A stretch of DNA of 6,027 nucleotides from Bacteroidota bacterium (GCA_023391895.1 JAEWAC010000232.1:1-6027); one strand, 5' to 3'; counted from the stretch's first letter, positions 1-5,093 are shown. Notes: generated by a model not told the origin, from the sequence alone. A program made the numbers and translations.

Positions 1-228
1 CAGTATCACAGCGGGTGCAACAAAGGTTTCAGTAGGTGGCGCAATCTCACTTGGCTGTTGTTTACTGAGCACAATGTTCTTATCAATGGCCCGGAGCAGC
101 CGGTGCAGGTTATAGCCCCGCTTGTCTTTGAAGGTCACCGGTTGCCGCACCACGCACTTATCTAGCGGAACCGCGCCACTAAACAGCTTGTAAGCAGCAG
201 TGGAAGGGGCGGCGTGGCAAAAGGCAAG
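1..228 (-). pseudogene. dnaE: DNA polymerase III alpha subunit (PHP-family DnaE) fragment, 5'-truncated
   Basis: Reading leftward from 228, a frame stays open for 76 codons to the window edge and presumably continues beyond it. It contains VRQPVTFKDKRGYNLHRLLRAIDKNIVLSK followed by a proline-rich APPTETFVAPAV stretch (shown here in part). I recognise this as the segment just after the PHP domain of Bacteroidota DnaE-type polymerases, where an NLHRLLRAID-like motif precedes the linker to the palm domain. A TAG stop lies immediately upstream in frame (231-229), and the open part has no ATG. The roughly 150 residues that should precede this motif are not encoded in 229-464 in any frame I read. 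The left part may be a long polymerase remnant or the 5' break of a disrupted gene. The break falls inside the hairpin repeat at 225-283. The identification rests on motif memory; the truncation is directly visible. Confidence 0.6.
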
Positions 229-283
229 CTATTAAAGCCGTTGGCCTTCGAGTCACGGTTTTGTGTGCGGCTTTAAGTGCTTG
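225..283. repeat. Hairpin repeat, copy A (upstream of the antitoxin-toxin module)
   Basis: An inner perfect inverted repeat, TTAAAGCCG (232-240) and CGGCTTTAA (268-276), encloses a 27-nt loop. An outer stem, CAAGC (225-229) and GCTTG (279-283), continues it after a 2x2 internal mismatch. The architecture matches the element at 1580-1644: same loop length, loop beginning TTGGC and carrying GGTTT, but different stem bases that remain paired. There is no T-run, so it is not an ordinary terminator. It may be a recombination or transposition site or a structured RNA. Confidence 0.6.
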
Positions 284-407
284 TCGGCTTAGGCGATAGA
301 GTTCTTTGATATTGCAGAGCGATTGAGTTCTTGGTCATTCTGCGGTTTAAAAACTCATCGGATTGGAGTTGAGGTAAAGGTTGTTATAAAATTGGCAAGG
401 TTTTTCG

Positions 408-435
408 TTTATTTCGTTTGTTTCCTTTATTTCGT
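408..435. repeat. Tandem 10-bp repeat in the antitoxin promoter region
   Basis: TTTATTTCGT occurs at 408-417 and 426-435, an 18-bp period, directly upstream of the presumed -7 box. The position suits an operator for autoregulation by the HTH antitoxin encoded next. That role is inferred; the T-rich composition makes chance similarity possible. Confidence 0.4.
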
Positions 436-436
436 A

Positions 437-444
437 TAAGTTTG
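437..444 (+). promoter_or_regulatory. Putative Bacteroidota -7 box for the antitoxin gene
   Basis: TAAGTTTG matches the Bacteroidota -7 consensus TAnnTTTG and lies 20 bases before the ATG at 465, implying a very short leader. No perfect -33 TTTG is present at the usual 19-21 bp spacing. The TTTG at 417-420 is only 16 bp away, and TTTC at 412-415 is 21 bp away. Confidence 0.4.
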
Positions 445-464
445 TTTATCAAAAAAGTTGTACC

Positions 465-920
465 ATGCAAGTGTTAGAGCAAATAAAAAGGCCTTCCAAA
501 GTAGAGCAAAAAGTGGCAAGTCAGTCCTATAGTGCTTTAGCATCCGTAATTAAACAAATCCGCTCAGAAGAGCCTGAAATTGAAATTGAGGAAACGAATG
601 ACAAAATCAAAATTCCTTTGAGTGCGTTGAGGCTTTTGGGTGATATACTGAAGGCTGTGAGCGAGGGCAAGCTTATTTCCATTGTTCCTATTGCCACAGA
701 AGTTACTACACAGGCGGCAGCAGAGTTTTTAGGGTGTTCAAGACCTCATTTGGTAAAGCTATTAGAGGAAGGAAAGATTGAGTTTACCAAGGTGGGCAAG
801 CATAGAAGAATAAAGTTCGAGGATATTATGAAATACAAAAAGGAGATGAAAAACCAGCAAAAGCAACATATAATCGACATTATGAACTCCGACGAAGAAA
901 CTGGTTTGTATAATTCATAG
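465..920 (+). CDS. Excisionase-type HTH antitoxin of a PIN-toxin module
   Basis: The 151-residue protein has an acidic, helical N-terminal half (about 1-75) and an excisionase/MerR-like helix-turn-helix at about 80-128. The HTH begins with TTQAAAEFLGCSRPHLVKLL and ends with a KVGKHRRIKFEDIMKY wing, where this family binds DNA. The protein ends in an acidic, flexible tail. Proteins of this layout commonly precede PIN-domain (PIN_3 type) RNases in Bacteroidota, where they are thought to neutralise the toxin and repress the operon. The next gene is exactly such a PIN protein, and its natural start would overlap this stop codon (918-920). The ATG follows a TAnnTTTG box by 20 bases, so I accept this start. 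The gene itself looks intact while its partner is broken, so it may now be an orphan antitoxin. Family assignment is strong; exact regulation is inferred. Confidence 0.85.
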   Translation: MQVLEQIKRPSKVEQKVASQSYSALASVIKQIRSEEPEIEIEETNDKIKIPLSALRLLGDILKAVSEGKLISIVPIATEVTTQAAAEFLGCSRPHLVKLLEEGKIEFTKVGKHRRIKFEDIMKYKKEMKNQQKQHIIDIMNSDEETGLYNS

Positions 921-1474
921 TGTTCGTTTTACTGCCGTATTAGATACTAATGTTGTCTATCCTGTTATTATCAGAGACTTACTTTTTTGGTTTGCGTATT
1001 ATGATTTATATACTCCGAAATGGAGTAAACACATATTTGATGAATGGAAGCGAGTGATGAAAGAAAAAGGGGGTTACAGACGATGAAGCAAATAAAAGAG
1101 CCGAGAAGGCGAATCAAGCTTTTCCAGACGCTTTGGTAAGTAATTACGAGGGGTTAATCGAGCATTTGGGACTGCCCGACGAAGATGACCGCCATGTCTT
1201 AGCAGCAGCCATAAAAACCAATGCAAATGTCATAGTCACGAATAATTTAAAAGATTTCCCACCAGAATACTTGAAATCTTTCGGTTTGAATGCCAAATCT
1301 GCTGATGATTTTTTAACCGATATCATCGACTTGAATCATGAGCAAGCAATAACAGCATTCAAAGAAATGGTGCTGAATAAAAAGAACCCCAAAATGGATG
1401 AATTTGAGGTGTTGAATCAATTGAGGAATGCAGGCCTAACGGATACCGCAAATTATTTACATGCTTTTCTTTAA
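910..1474 (+). pseudogene. PIN-domain ribonuclease toxin, frameshifted and lacking a normal start codon
   Basis: The first frame (to the TGA at 1084-1086) reads IIHSVRFTAVLDTNVVYPV and continues to FDEWKRVMKEKG. A second frame continues from GTT at 1073 with VTDDEANKRAEKANQAFPDAL, then DEDDRHVLAAAIKTNANVIV, TNNLKDFP, and ends LTDTANYLHAFL. Together they make a complete PIN_3-type protein of about 187 residues with the expected acidic residues (D in LDTN, E in DEW, D in DDRHV, the NNLKDF end). Two lesions are visible. There is one extra G in the GGGGG run at 1069-1073. There is also no ATG, GTG or TTG between the upstream stop (TGA 883-885) and the LDTN motif. The natural start position seems to be ATA at 910-912, probably an ancestral ATG overlapping the antitoxin's end. 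A TTG at 1133 could start only a C-terminal fragment without the first catalytic Asp. Confidence 0.85.
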
Positions 1475-1525
1475 TATTTTGGGGTTAACCAGACGAGTTA
1501 CACAGGGTTAACCAAAACCAATATT
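1473..1525 (+). terminator. Imperfect stem-loop just behind the toxin, possible terminator
   Basis: AATATT plus GGTTAACC (1473-1490) is mirrored by GGTTAACC plus AATATT (1506-1525), with a 15-nt loop and a small bulge in the arm. GGTTAACC is itself palindromic, so it also reads as two direct copies 23 bp apart. The left arm overlaps the toxin's stop codon. Only a short T-run follows (TTTT before CGG), so termination strength is doubtful. It could instead be a paired protein-binding site. Confidence 0.4.
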
Positions 1526-1558
1526 TTCGGCGAATAATAAGAAGTCACTCGCTCTATT

Positions 1559-1690
1559 TTCTCTCTGTCGCACGGCAAAATTTTAGCTCTTTTACAGGTT
1601 GGCTTCTGGGCCTTGGTTTGTATCGCCTGTAAATGTGCTAAAATGTGTCAGGCCGGGAAGCGGGGCCGCTTGCTGCTTACGGAGAGAGAA
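1559..1690. repeat. Multi-stem hairpin repeat, copy B (downstream of the antitoxin-toxin module)
   Basis: The central hairpin has arms ATTTTAGC-TCT-TTTACAGG (1580-1598) and CCTGTAAA-TGT-GCTAAAAT (1626-1644): sixteen perfect pairs with a 3x3 internal mismatch and a 27-nt loop. An outer perfect stem, TTCTCTCT (1559-1566) with AGAGAGAA (1683-1690), encloses it. A side hairpin AAGCGG-GG-CCGCTT lies at 1658-1671. The 27-nt loop equals that of copy A (241-267) in length and matches it at 15 of 27 positions, including the leading TTGGC. Stem bases differ but pairing is kept. Function unknown. Confidence 0.6.
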
Positions 1691-1850
1691 TTGGTGAAGT
1701 AGCGGTATTTGATAAACTATTGCTTCATTTCCTTCCTACCGTTGATTATTGTTTTACAGCCAAAAAATAATACATCAGCCGCTGTTTTAGAAAGCATTCA
1801 TGTAAATGCGATAGCTTACCGGTCCTAAAATTTGGAGGTAAGTTATAAAA

Positions 1851-1871
1851 TAAAAAACCACCAATGGTGGT
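1851..1871 (-). terminator. Rho-independent terminator of the XRE gene
   Basis: On the minus strand, ACCACC and GGTGGT form a perfect 6-bp stem with a 3-nt loop (1857-1871). A run of six T follows (1857-1852), with more T beyond it. It lies 27 bases past the XRE stop codon. This is a textbook intrinsic terminator. Confidence 0.85.
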
Positions 1872-1897
1872 CTTGAGTATTTTATATGGAGAAGCCA

Positions 1898-2290
1898 TTA
1901 CTTAAGTTTATCCAACATTTTCTGCATTAATTCTACTTTCTCCCGCTCACTCTTAAGCAGGGCATCGTATAATTCAATGATTTTTTCAATAGGGTTGAAC
2001 TGATAGTTGACTATTGAATTATTACTTGCTGTATCCGAATTATTTTGAATATTGTAAATCGCAGCTTCCTCATTGAAATTTCTGATCGCCTCCGCACTTA
2101 CACCCAGCGCCTTTGCGACAAACTCCAGCTTTTCGTCTTCCACCTGCTCGCTCTGCTCCAGCTTGCTCACCGCCTGCTGCGAGATCCCTAGCTCCTGGGC
2201 CAGGGTTTCCTGCTTCATGCCCCGCAGTTCGCGGATGCGGCTGATCTTTCTACCAATGTGCATAGGCTGGGGAATTGTTTGGGTGGACAT
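1898..2290 (-). CDS. XRE-family HTH transcriptional regulator
   Basis: A 130-residue protein. Residues about 12-68 form a lambda-repressor/Cro-type HTH: IGRKISRIRELRGMKQETLA, then the recognition region QELGISQQAVSKLEQ, then a final helix pair ending FVAKALGVSAEAI. Residues 70-98 are an Asn-rich linker. Residues 99-130 (from NPIEKIIELYDALLKSERE to LDKLK) look like an amphipathic helix or short coiled coil, probably for dimerisation. Such short regulators are common in Bacteroidota; the target genes are not known. The ATG at 2290 gives eight residues before the HTH and follows an AT-rich leader with a 14-bp palindrome TTTAAAATTTTAAA (2300-2313). It is monocistronic with its own terminator (1851-1871). 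A 16-bp dyad at 2337-2352 sits where an autoregulatory operator would be expected, and two related motifs lie farther up. Confidence 0.85.
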   Translation of the reverse strand: MSTQTIPQPMHIGRKISRIRELRGMKQETLAQELGISQQAVSKLEQSEQVEDEKLEFVAKALGVSAEAIRNFNEEAAIYNIQNNSDTASNNSIVNYQFNPIEKIIELYDALLKSEREKVELMQKMLDKLK

Positions 2291-2336
2291 TTCTCTAAAT
2301 TTAAAATTTTAAACAATGGTACGCAACCACAGGCCC

Positions 2337-2352
2337 GTTGTACTTTACAACC
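2337..2352. promoter_or_regulatory. Dyad operator candidate 1 (GTTGTA-CTT-TACAAC)
   Basis: Perfect 6-bp arms with a 3-bp centre, followed by C, giving GTTGTACTTTACAACC. It lies between the candidate XRE -7 box and the XRE start codon, a position suited to self-repression. Two related motifs lie 156 and 178 bp to the right. Confidence 0.5.
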
Positions 2353-2360
2353 GCCTAAAG

Positions 2361-2368
2361 CAAAAATA
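2361..2368 (-). promoter_or_regulatory. Possible -7 box for the XRE gene
   Basis: On the minus strand this reads TATTTTTG, fitting TAnnTTTG, about 70 bases upstream of the XRE ATG. I cannot find a good -33 TTTG at the expected spacing, so this is weak. Confidence 0.25.
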
Positions 2369-2492
2369 GCTTCATTTTGCCGCTCTTCCTATAGGTATTT
2401 ATACGGATAGATGCACTTATGCATTTTCCCAAACACTTCATAATCAGCTATCCTATGACACAACCAGGTCTGTTTACTTTCTCTTTTTCTAA

Positions 2493-2508
2493 GTAATAAT
2501 TTACAACC
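2493..2508. promoter_or_regulatory. Operator-like motif copy 2
   Basis: GTAATAATTTACAACC matches copy 1 at 13 of 16 positions but has lost the left half of the dyad. It lies 22 bp (about two helical turns) from copy 3, in the same orientation, so bound proteins would sit on the same face of the DNA. Confidence 0.4.
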
Positions 2509-2514
2509 AAAGCA

Positions 2515-2530
2515 CCTGTATTTTACAACC
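2515..2530. promoter_or_regulatory. Operator-like motif copy 3
   Basis: CCTGTATTTTACAACC matches copy 1 at 13 of 16 positions and keeps the inner dyad TGTA-TTT-TACA with the same 3-bp centre. With copy 2 it forms a tandem pair 162 bp upstream of the HEPN start codon. Confidence 0.45.
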
Positions 2531-2691
2531 ACCCTCTTGCCTCCCAGCCCTACCGCCCGCTGTATCTTAGTTGTCGTAACAGAACCAGTTGCCTGCAGGA
2601 AAAAAAGCCCCTTAAACAGGGAATGATGCGGATATAAAAATCATTGAACGCTTATAGGTCAACCTTTAACTATATAATATAATATCATATT

Positions 2692-3507
2692 ATGTTACAA
2701 TCATCTTGTGGTGTGATGGACACAGGTGCCGTACTGGAACAGATGATCGAAACAGTAAGGGCCGCTGCCCGCCCCGAAAGAATATTCTGCCAGCAAAATC
2801 TGCTGCTGATCGTGCTTTCCAGCCAGTGCACCACCTCCTTTACGGACATTAAATTACGCCTTGAAGCCTCACCCGTGGCGCATCGGTTTGACTATACCCT
2901 TTGCATTGCCGCTGACCTGGAAAGGCAGCTCTCCCAGGGGCACCTGTTTTATTCCACCCTCTGTACCAGAGAACAACTGGTCTATGACAGCGGTGTGTCT
3001 TCATTTCCCCTCCCCCTTAGTGAAAGAATCCAAAGGGTGAAAACAAAAGCCGTCCAGGAGTTTACCGCCGGCTTTCACCGGGCAGAAGCCTTTTTGAACG
3101 GTGCCACCTTTTACCTGGCCAGCGGCGACAACGCCCTGGCCGCCTTTATGCTCCACCAGGGGGCAGAACAAGCTATACGGGCTATACTTTTTGCGCTCTC
3201 CAGCCAGGAGGTAAAAACCCATACCCTTTCAGAATTAAACCAGCACCTAAGGCGCTATGGCCTGGCCCAAAATACCTTTCTTTCCGGGAGAACGGGCGAA
3301 GACCGCCGGTTGCTGGAGCGGCTGGAAAAAGCCTATACCTGCGCCCGGTATACCCATCACTTTGAAATATCGCAGGAAGACCTGTTTCAACTGCTCACCC
3401 GCGTCAAAACCCTGATGAAGGAATTAAAGCAGAGTTTTGAAGAACTGATAAAGAACTATGTAGGTCCTGCAGCAAGCCATTGCCTTCCCATAAATCAAAC
3501 GGTATGA
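2692..3507 (+). CDS. HEPN-domain protein with a degenerate nucleotidyltransferase-like N-terminus
   Basis: A 271-residue protein. Residues about 12-105 resemble the minimal nucleotidyltransferase module that often precedes HEPN domains in Bacteroidota (IETVRAAARPERIF, LLLIVLSS, GHLFYSTLCTREQLVYDSG). The catalytic GSRARG...DxD signature expected after the RPERI motif is absent, so NTase activity is unlikely. Residues about 125-248 form an all-helical HEPN domain, with FHRAEAFLNGATFYL, LAAFMLHQGAEQAIRAIL, HTLSELNQHLRRY and KAYTCARYTHHF. The canonical HEPN RNase motif is R-x4-6-H; here R219 is followed by H222 and H223, so the spacing is not canonical. HEPN proteins act as toxins, RNA-binding factors or partners of NTases; this one's role is unknown. 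The stop overlaps the next ATG in an ATGA arrangement, implying translational coupling. The ATG at 2692 is taken because it gives the full N-terminal module; M9 is an alternative. Confidence 0.7.
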   Translation: MLQSSCGVMDTGAVLEQMIETVRAAARPERIFCQQNLLLIVLSSQCTTSFTDIKLRLEASPVAHRFDYTLCIAADLERQLSQGHLFYSTLCTREQLVYDSGVSSFPLPLSERIQRVKTKAVQEFTAGFHRAEAFLNGATFYLASGDNALAAFMLHQGAEQAIRAILFALSSQEVKTHTLSELNQHLRRYGLAQNTFLSGRTGEDRRLLERLEKAYTCARYTHHFEISQEDLFQLLTRVKTLMKELKQSFEELIKNYVGPAASHCLPINQTV

Positions 3508-4001
3508 AAAAAGGAAAAAGAAGCACTGCCGATTCAAAGACTATAGACCCGAAGAAAGCTGTAGCTCTCAGAGACAACACGCCAAAGTACCGGCAAAAGC
3601 CTAAACCCTGTATGAAATGGCAAACCGGCGATTATGAACGCCATGCCCATTTTCGGTTTACTCTCCCCTACCAGTTCCTGTTATTATGCAGGCTTATGGA
3701 GACTACCCCAGACCAGGTCCTAACTGATTTTATGGACAACCTTTCTTGTGGCAGCTGGAAACGGCAAGGGCGGGATAAGGCCAGGGAAAAGCTGATCGAC
3801 TATTTTGTGAAACATGGTTATGGGCAGCACCAATACACGGCAGAGGATATTCGAAGCATATTCAAGGAGCTGGACGCCATTGGCCTATTATGGCCGGAAG
3901 GTGCCAAAATGAAGCTTATTGACCTGCACGCCGAATGGCGGGACAATTACCATACGTATTGGTTTAAAAAATGGTTTAGAAAACCAAGAAGAAGGCTTTG
4001 A
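3504..4001 (+). CDS. Conserved-looking Bacteroidota protein of unknown function
   Basis: A 165-residue basic protein. Residues 1-40 are rich in Lys and Arg and probably disordered. Residues 49-82 contain HFRFTLPYQFLLLCRLMETT, then PDQVLTDFMDNLSCGSW, which reads as two or three helices and recalls small helical DNA-binding folds without a diagnostic motif. Residues 90-130 include REKLIDYFVKHGYG and EDIRSIFKELDAIGLLWP. The C-terminus is aromatic and strongly basic (RDNYHTYWFKKWFRKPRRRL), suiting nucleic-acid or membrane contact. I do not recognise a named family, but I believe similar proteins occur in other Bacteroidota. The start is ATG 3504, whose ATGA overlaps the stop of the HEPN gene; an upstream TTG at 3480 is possible but adds little. 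The coupling suggests the pair act together, perhaps as a toxin-antitoxin-like or regulatory pair, which is inference only. Confidence 0.75.
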   Translation: MKKGKRSTADSKTIDPKKAVALRDNTPKYRQKPKPCMKWQTGDYERHAHFRFTLPYQFLLLCRLMETTPDQVLTDFMDNLSCGSWKRQGRDKAREKLIDYFVKHGYGQHQYTAEDIRSIFKELDAIGLLWPEGAKMKLIDLHAEWRDNYHTYWFKKWFRKPRRRL

Positions 4002-4021
4002 TTTTAAAATCATCCCCATTA

Positions 4022-4869
4022 TTCACTACCGATCTCGACGTCCGGGTGGCCGTAAAACCAGGTAAGCCCCGGCAGTTAAATTACTAAGGTCGATTGGGTG
4101 TCGATACGGCCCACCTCAGTCATCACCACTATCCAGGCGGATTATGCCAGCAAAAAGGACTCCCAGTGTTTGCCGTCCCTGCTTGCCAATACCAAAGACA
4201 ACCTCAAAGCTGCCGGCCTGCACATAAAGGAAGCCCTGGCCGATGCTGCCTACTCCTCTTCAGAAGCCCTCCGGGCACTGAAAGAACAGCACATCACCGG
4301 TTATATTCCCAACTTTGGGCAGTACAAACCTGCAAGAGCAGGGTTTAAGTATTACCCCGGAGGCGATTACTACAAGTGTTCGCAAAAGGCAAAGCTACCC
4401 TTTAAAAAGCTGGTCAGTTCCCATGATGGTGCCTACCAGATGAAGGAATACCGCTCTTCCTCGCTGGATTGCAGGCACTGTCCGCTGCGCAGCACCTGTA
4501 TTGGTAAAAGCGATTTCAAAAAGATCGTGGACACAGTCGATAAATACCTCTATAACGAGATGCACCAGCGGATGCAAACCCCAAGGGGGGGGAAAGATGA
4601 AAAAGCTCAGGCAGGCCACCGTGGAACCGGTCATTGGTACGCTGATCAACTTCTTGGGCATGCGACGGGTGAACACCCGGGGTATCCAGCTGGCCAACAA
4701 ATGCCTGCTCGTGGCAGCGGTGTGTTACAACCTCAAAAAACTGCTGAAATGGATGGGTGAAGGCATTGAAAACACTGAAAATGTGCTTACAAAATGCTTT
4801 TCTATGCTGTGGCGCATATTGGTGCAGCAGGCTGGAAAAAGCTGGTTAACTGTCGCTGTTAGCAAATGA
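4022..4869 (+). pseudogene. IS1182-family transposase, C-terminal remnant with multiple lesions
   Basis: Pieces from three frames join into the last half of an IS1182-type DDE transposase. Frame one (4022-4117) gives VAVKPGKPRQLNY and VDTAH, broken by TAA at 4085-4087 where a Tyr codon is expected. Frame two (about 4119-4590) gives SVITTIQADYASKKDSQCLP, ADAAYSSSEAL with the second catalytic Asp, GYIPNFGQYKP, and a cysteine cluster CRHCPLRSTC, then CIGKSDFKKIVDTVDKYLYN. Frame three (about 4593-4869) gives KMKKLRQATVEPVIGTLINF with the expected catalytic Glu, then RRVNTRGIQLANKCLLVAAV and CYNLKKLLKWM. The frame changes lie near 4112-4118 and in a GGGGGGGG run (4585-4592). The N-terminal half is missing altogether, so the copy is dead. 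Its left breakpoint lies just after the stop codon of the preceding gene (4001). Confidence 0.85.
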
Positions 4870-4923
4870 AGATCCAAGTGCCCATTGCCAGATCAAAAGC
4901 AGTCAAAACTGATTTTTAGAACC

Positions 4924-4941
4924 GAGTTGTGCAACGGTCAC
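4924..4941. repeat. Candidate right terminal repeat of the IS1182-like remnant
   Basis: GAGTTGTGCAACGGTCACC-like sequence (here starting at G4924), 55 bases after the transposase stop, contains the small dyad GTTG-TG-CAAC (4926-4935). The position and form fit an IS terminus, but there is no left copy for confirmation. Confidence 0.3.
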
Positions 4942-4945
4942 CGCT

Positions 4946-4968
4946 GTTACCTGCCGTTATTGTTAGGC
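4946..4968. repeat. Boundary-like half-site left of the DoxX-like gene
   Basis: GTTACCTGCC (4946-4955) is the exact reverse complement of GGCAGGTAAC at 5965-5974 on the far side of the gene. The next bases, CCGTT-ATTGTT, resemble CCTACCGTT-GATT-ATTGTT at 1735-1753. It ends in GTTAGGC (4962-4968), which fits the integron attC core GTTRRRY, though no partner RYYYAAC core was found. Confidence 0.4.
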
Positions 4969-5030
4969 AATTTTAGGTAGCTGATGCTTTCCAATGTAAA
5001 GTGTTAATCAGAAAAATACTACCAGATTGC

Positions 5031-5071
5031 TTTGTATTACAAATTATTTTCCTTCACTTTGTATTACAAAG
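5031..5071. promoter_or_regulatory. Twin palindromic operator candidates (TTTGTATTACAAA x2)
   Basis: The 13-bp palindrome TTTGTATTACAAA is present at 5031-5043 and again at 5058-5070, where flanking bases extend it to CTTTGTATTACAAAG (5057-5071). The copies are 27 bp apart. Two perfect copies so close together strongly suggest sites for a dimeric repressor. They lie about 100 bp upstream of the DoxX-like start codon, but may have belonged to another, now lost, gene. Confidence 0.55.
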
Positions 5072-5093
5072 TTCTTTTTGAATGGTTTACTAT

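Larger units (their letters stand above)
229..464. other. Non-coding stretch between polymerase fragment and antitoxin gene
   Basis: No credible protein is encoded here. It holds hairpin copy A (225-283), a short direct repeat GAGTTCTT (299-306 and 325-332), a T-rich tract (about 400-450) and the presumed antitoxin promoter. I found no tRNA-like fold. Confidence 0.6.
1475..1897. other. 423-bp non-coding stretch with a structured block
   Basis: No protein coding is evident on either strand. From left to right it holds the GGTTAACC inverted repeat (1473-1525), a multi-stem block (1559-1690), a small hairpin (1658-1671), an end-like motif CCTACCGTT-GATT-ATTGTT (1735-1753), and the terminator of the minus-strand XRE gene (1851-1871). 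The toxin 3' end and the XRE 3' end converge here, so no promoter is required, which makes the amount of structure notable. Confidence 0.6.
2291..2691. other. 401-bp divergent intergenic region
   Basis: It separates the minus-strand XRE gene from the plus-strand HEPN operon, so it should hold both promoters. It contains an AT palindrome (2300-2313), three copies of a TTTACAACC-type motif (2337-2352, 2493-2508, 2515-2530), a candidate -7 box for the XRE gene (2361-2368) and a very AT-rich run (about 2670-2694) just before the HEPN ATG. I see no clear -7/-33 pair for the plus strand. No small gene is evident. Confidence 0.6.
4012..4941 (+). mobile_element. Truncated IS1182-like insertion sequence
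   Basis: The extent is set on the left by the start of transposase similarity just past a GATTTTAAAATC palindrome (4000-4011), and on the right by the candidate terminal repeat at 4924-4941. No matching left terminal repeat (GGTGACCGTTGCACAACTC-like) was found, so the element is a 3' fragment, not an intact IS. Boundaries are approximate. Confidence 0.55.

Noticed and set aside
231..300. tRNA-like T-arm (TTCGAGTC) near 247-254
   Set aside because: No acceptor, D or anticodon arms fit around it; it is the loop of hairpin copy A.
1473..1525. CRISPR-like repeat pair GGTTAACC
   Set aside because: Only two short palindromic copies, no array periodicity and no cas genes.
2073..2312. Plus-strand open frame across the XRE gene
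   Set aside because: It is an antisense shadow with a Ser/Cys-rich, unlikely composition; the minus-strand XRE HTH is clear.
3001..3222. Minus-strand open frame inside the HEPN gene
   Set aside because: A shadow of the plus-strand coding sequence with no recognisable features.
4395..4700. Minus-strand open frame inside the transposase remnant
   Set aside because: A shadow; the plus strand carries continuous IS1182-type motifs over the same bases.
4098..4760. Independent 220-residue protein starting at GTG 4098
   Set aside because: It is the middle frame of the broken transposase; its C-terminal part after the G8 run is out-of-frame nonsense.
4962..4968. GTTAGGC as the core of a classical integron attC site
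   Set aside because: No RYYYAAC partner core lies within the upstream 150 bp and no integrase is present, so a classical attC is not supported. I kept only the looser half-site observation.
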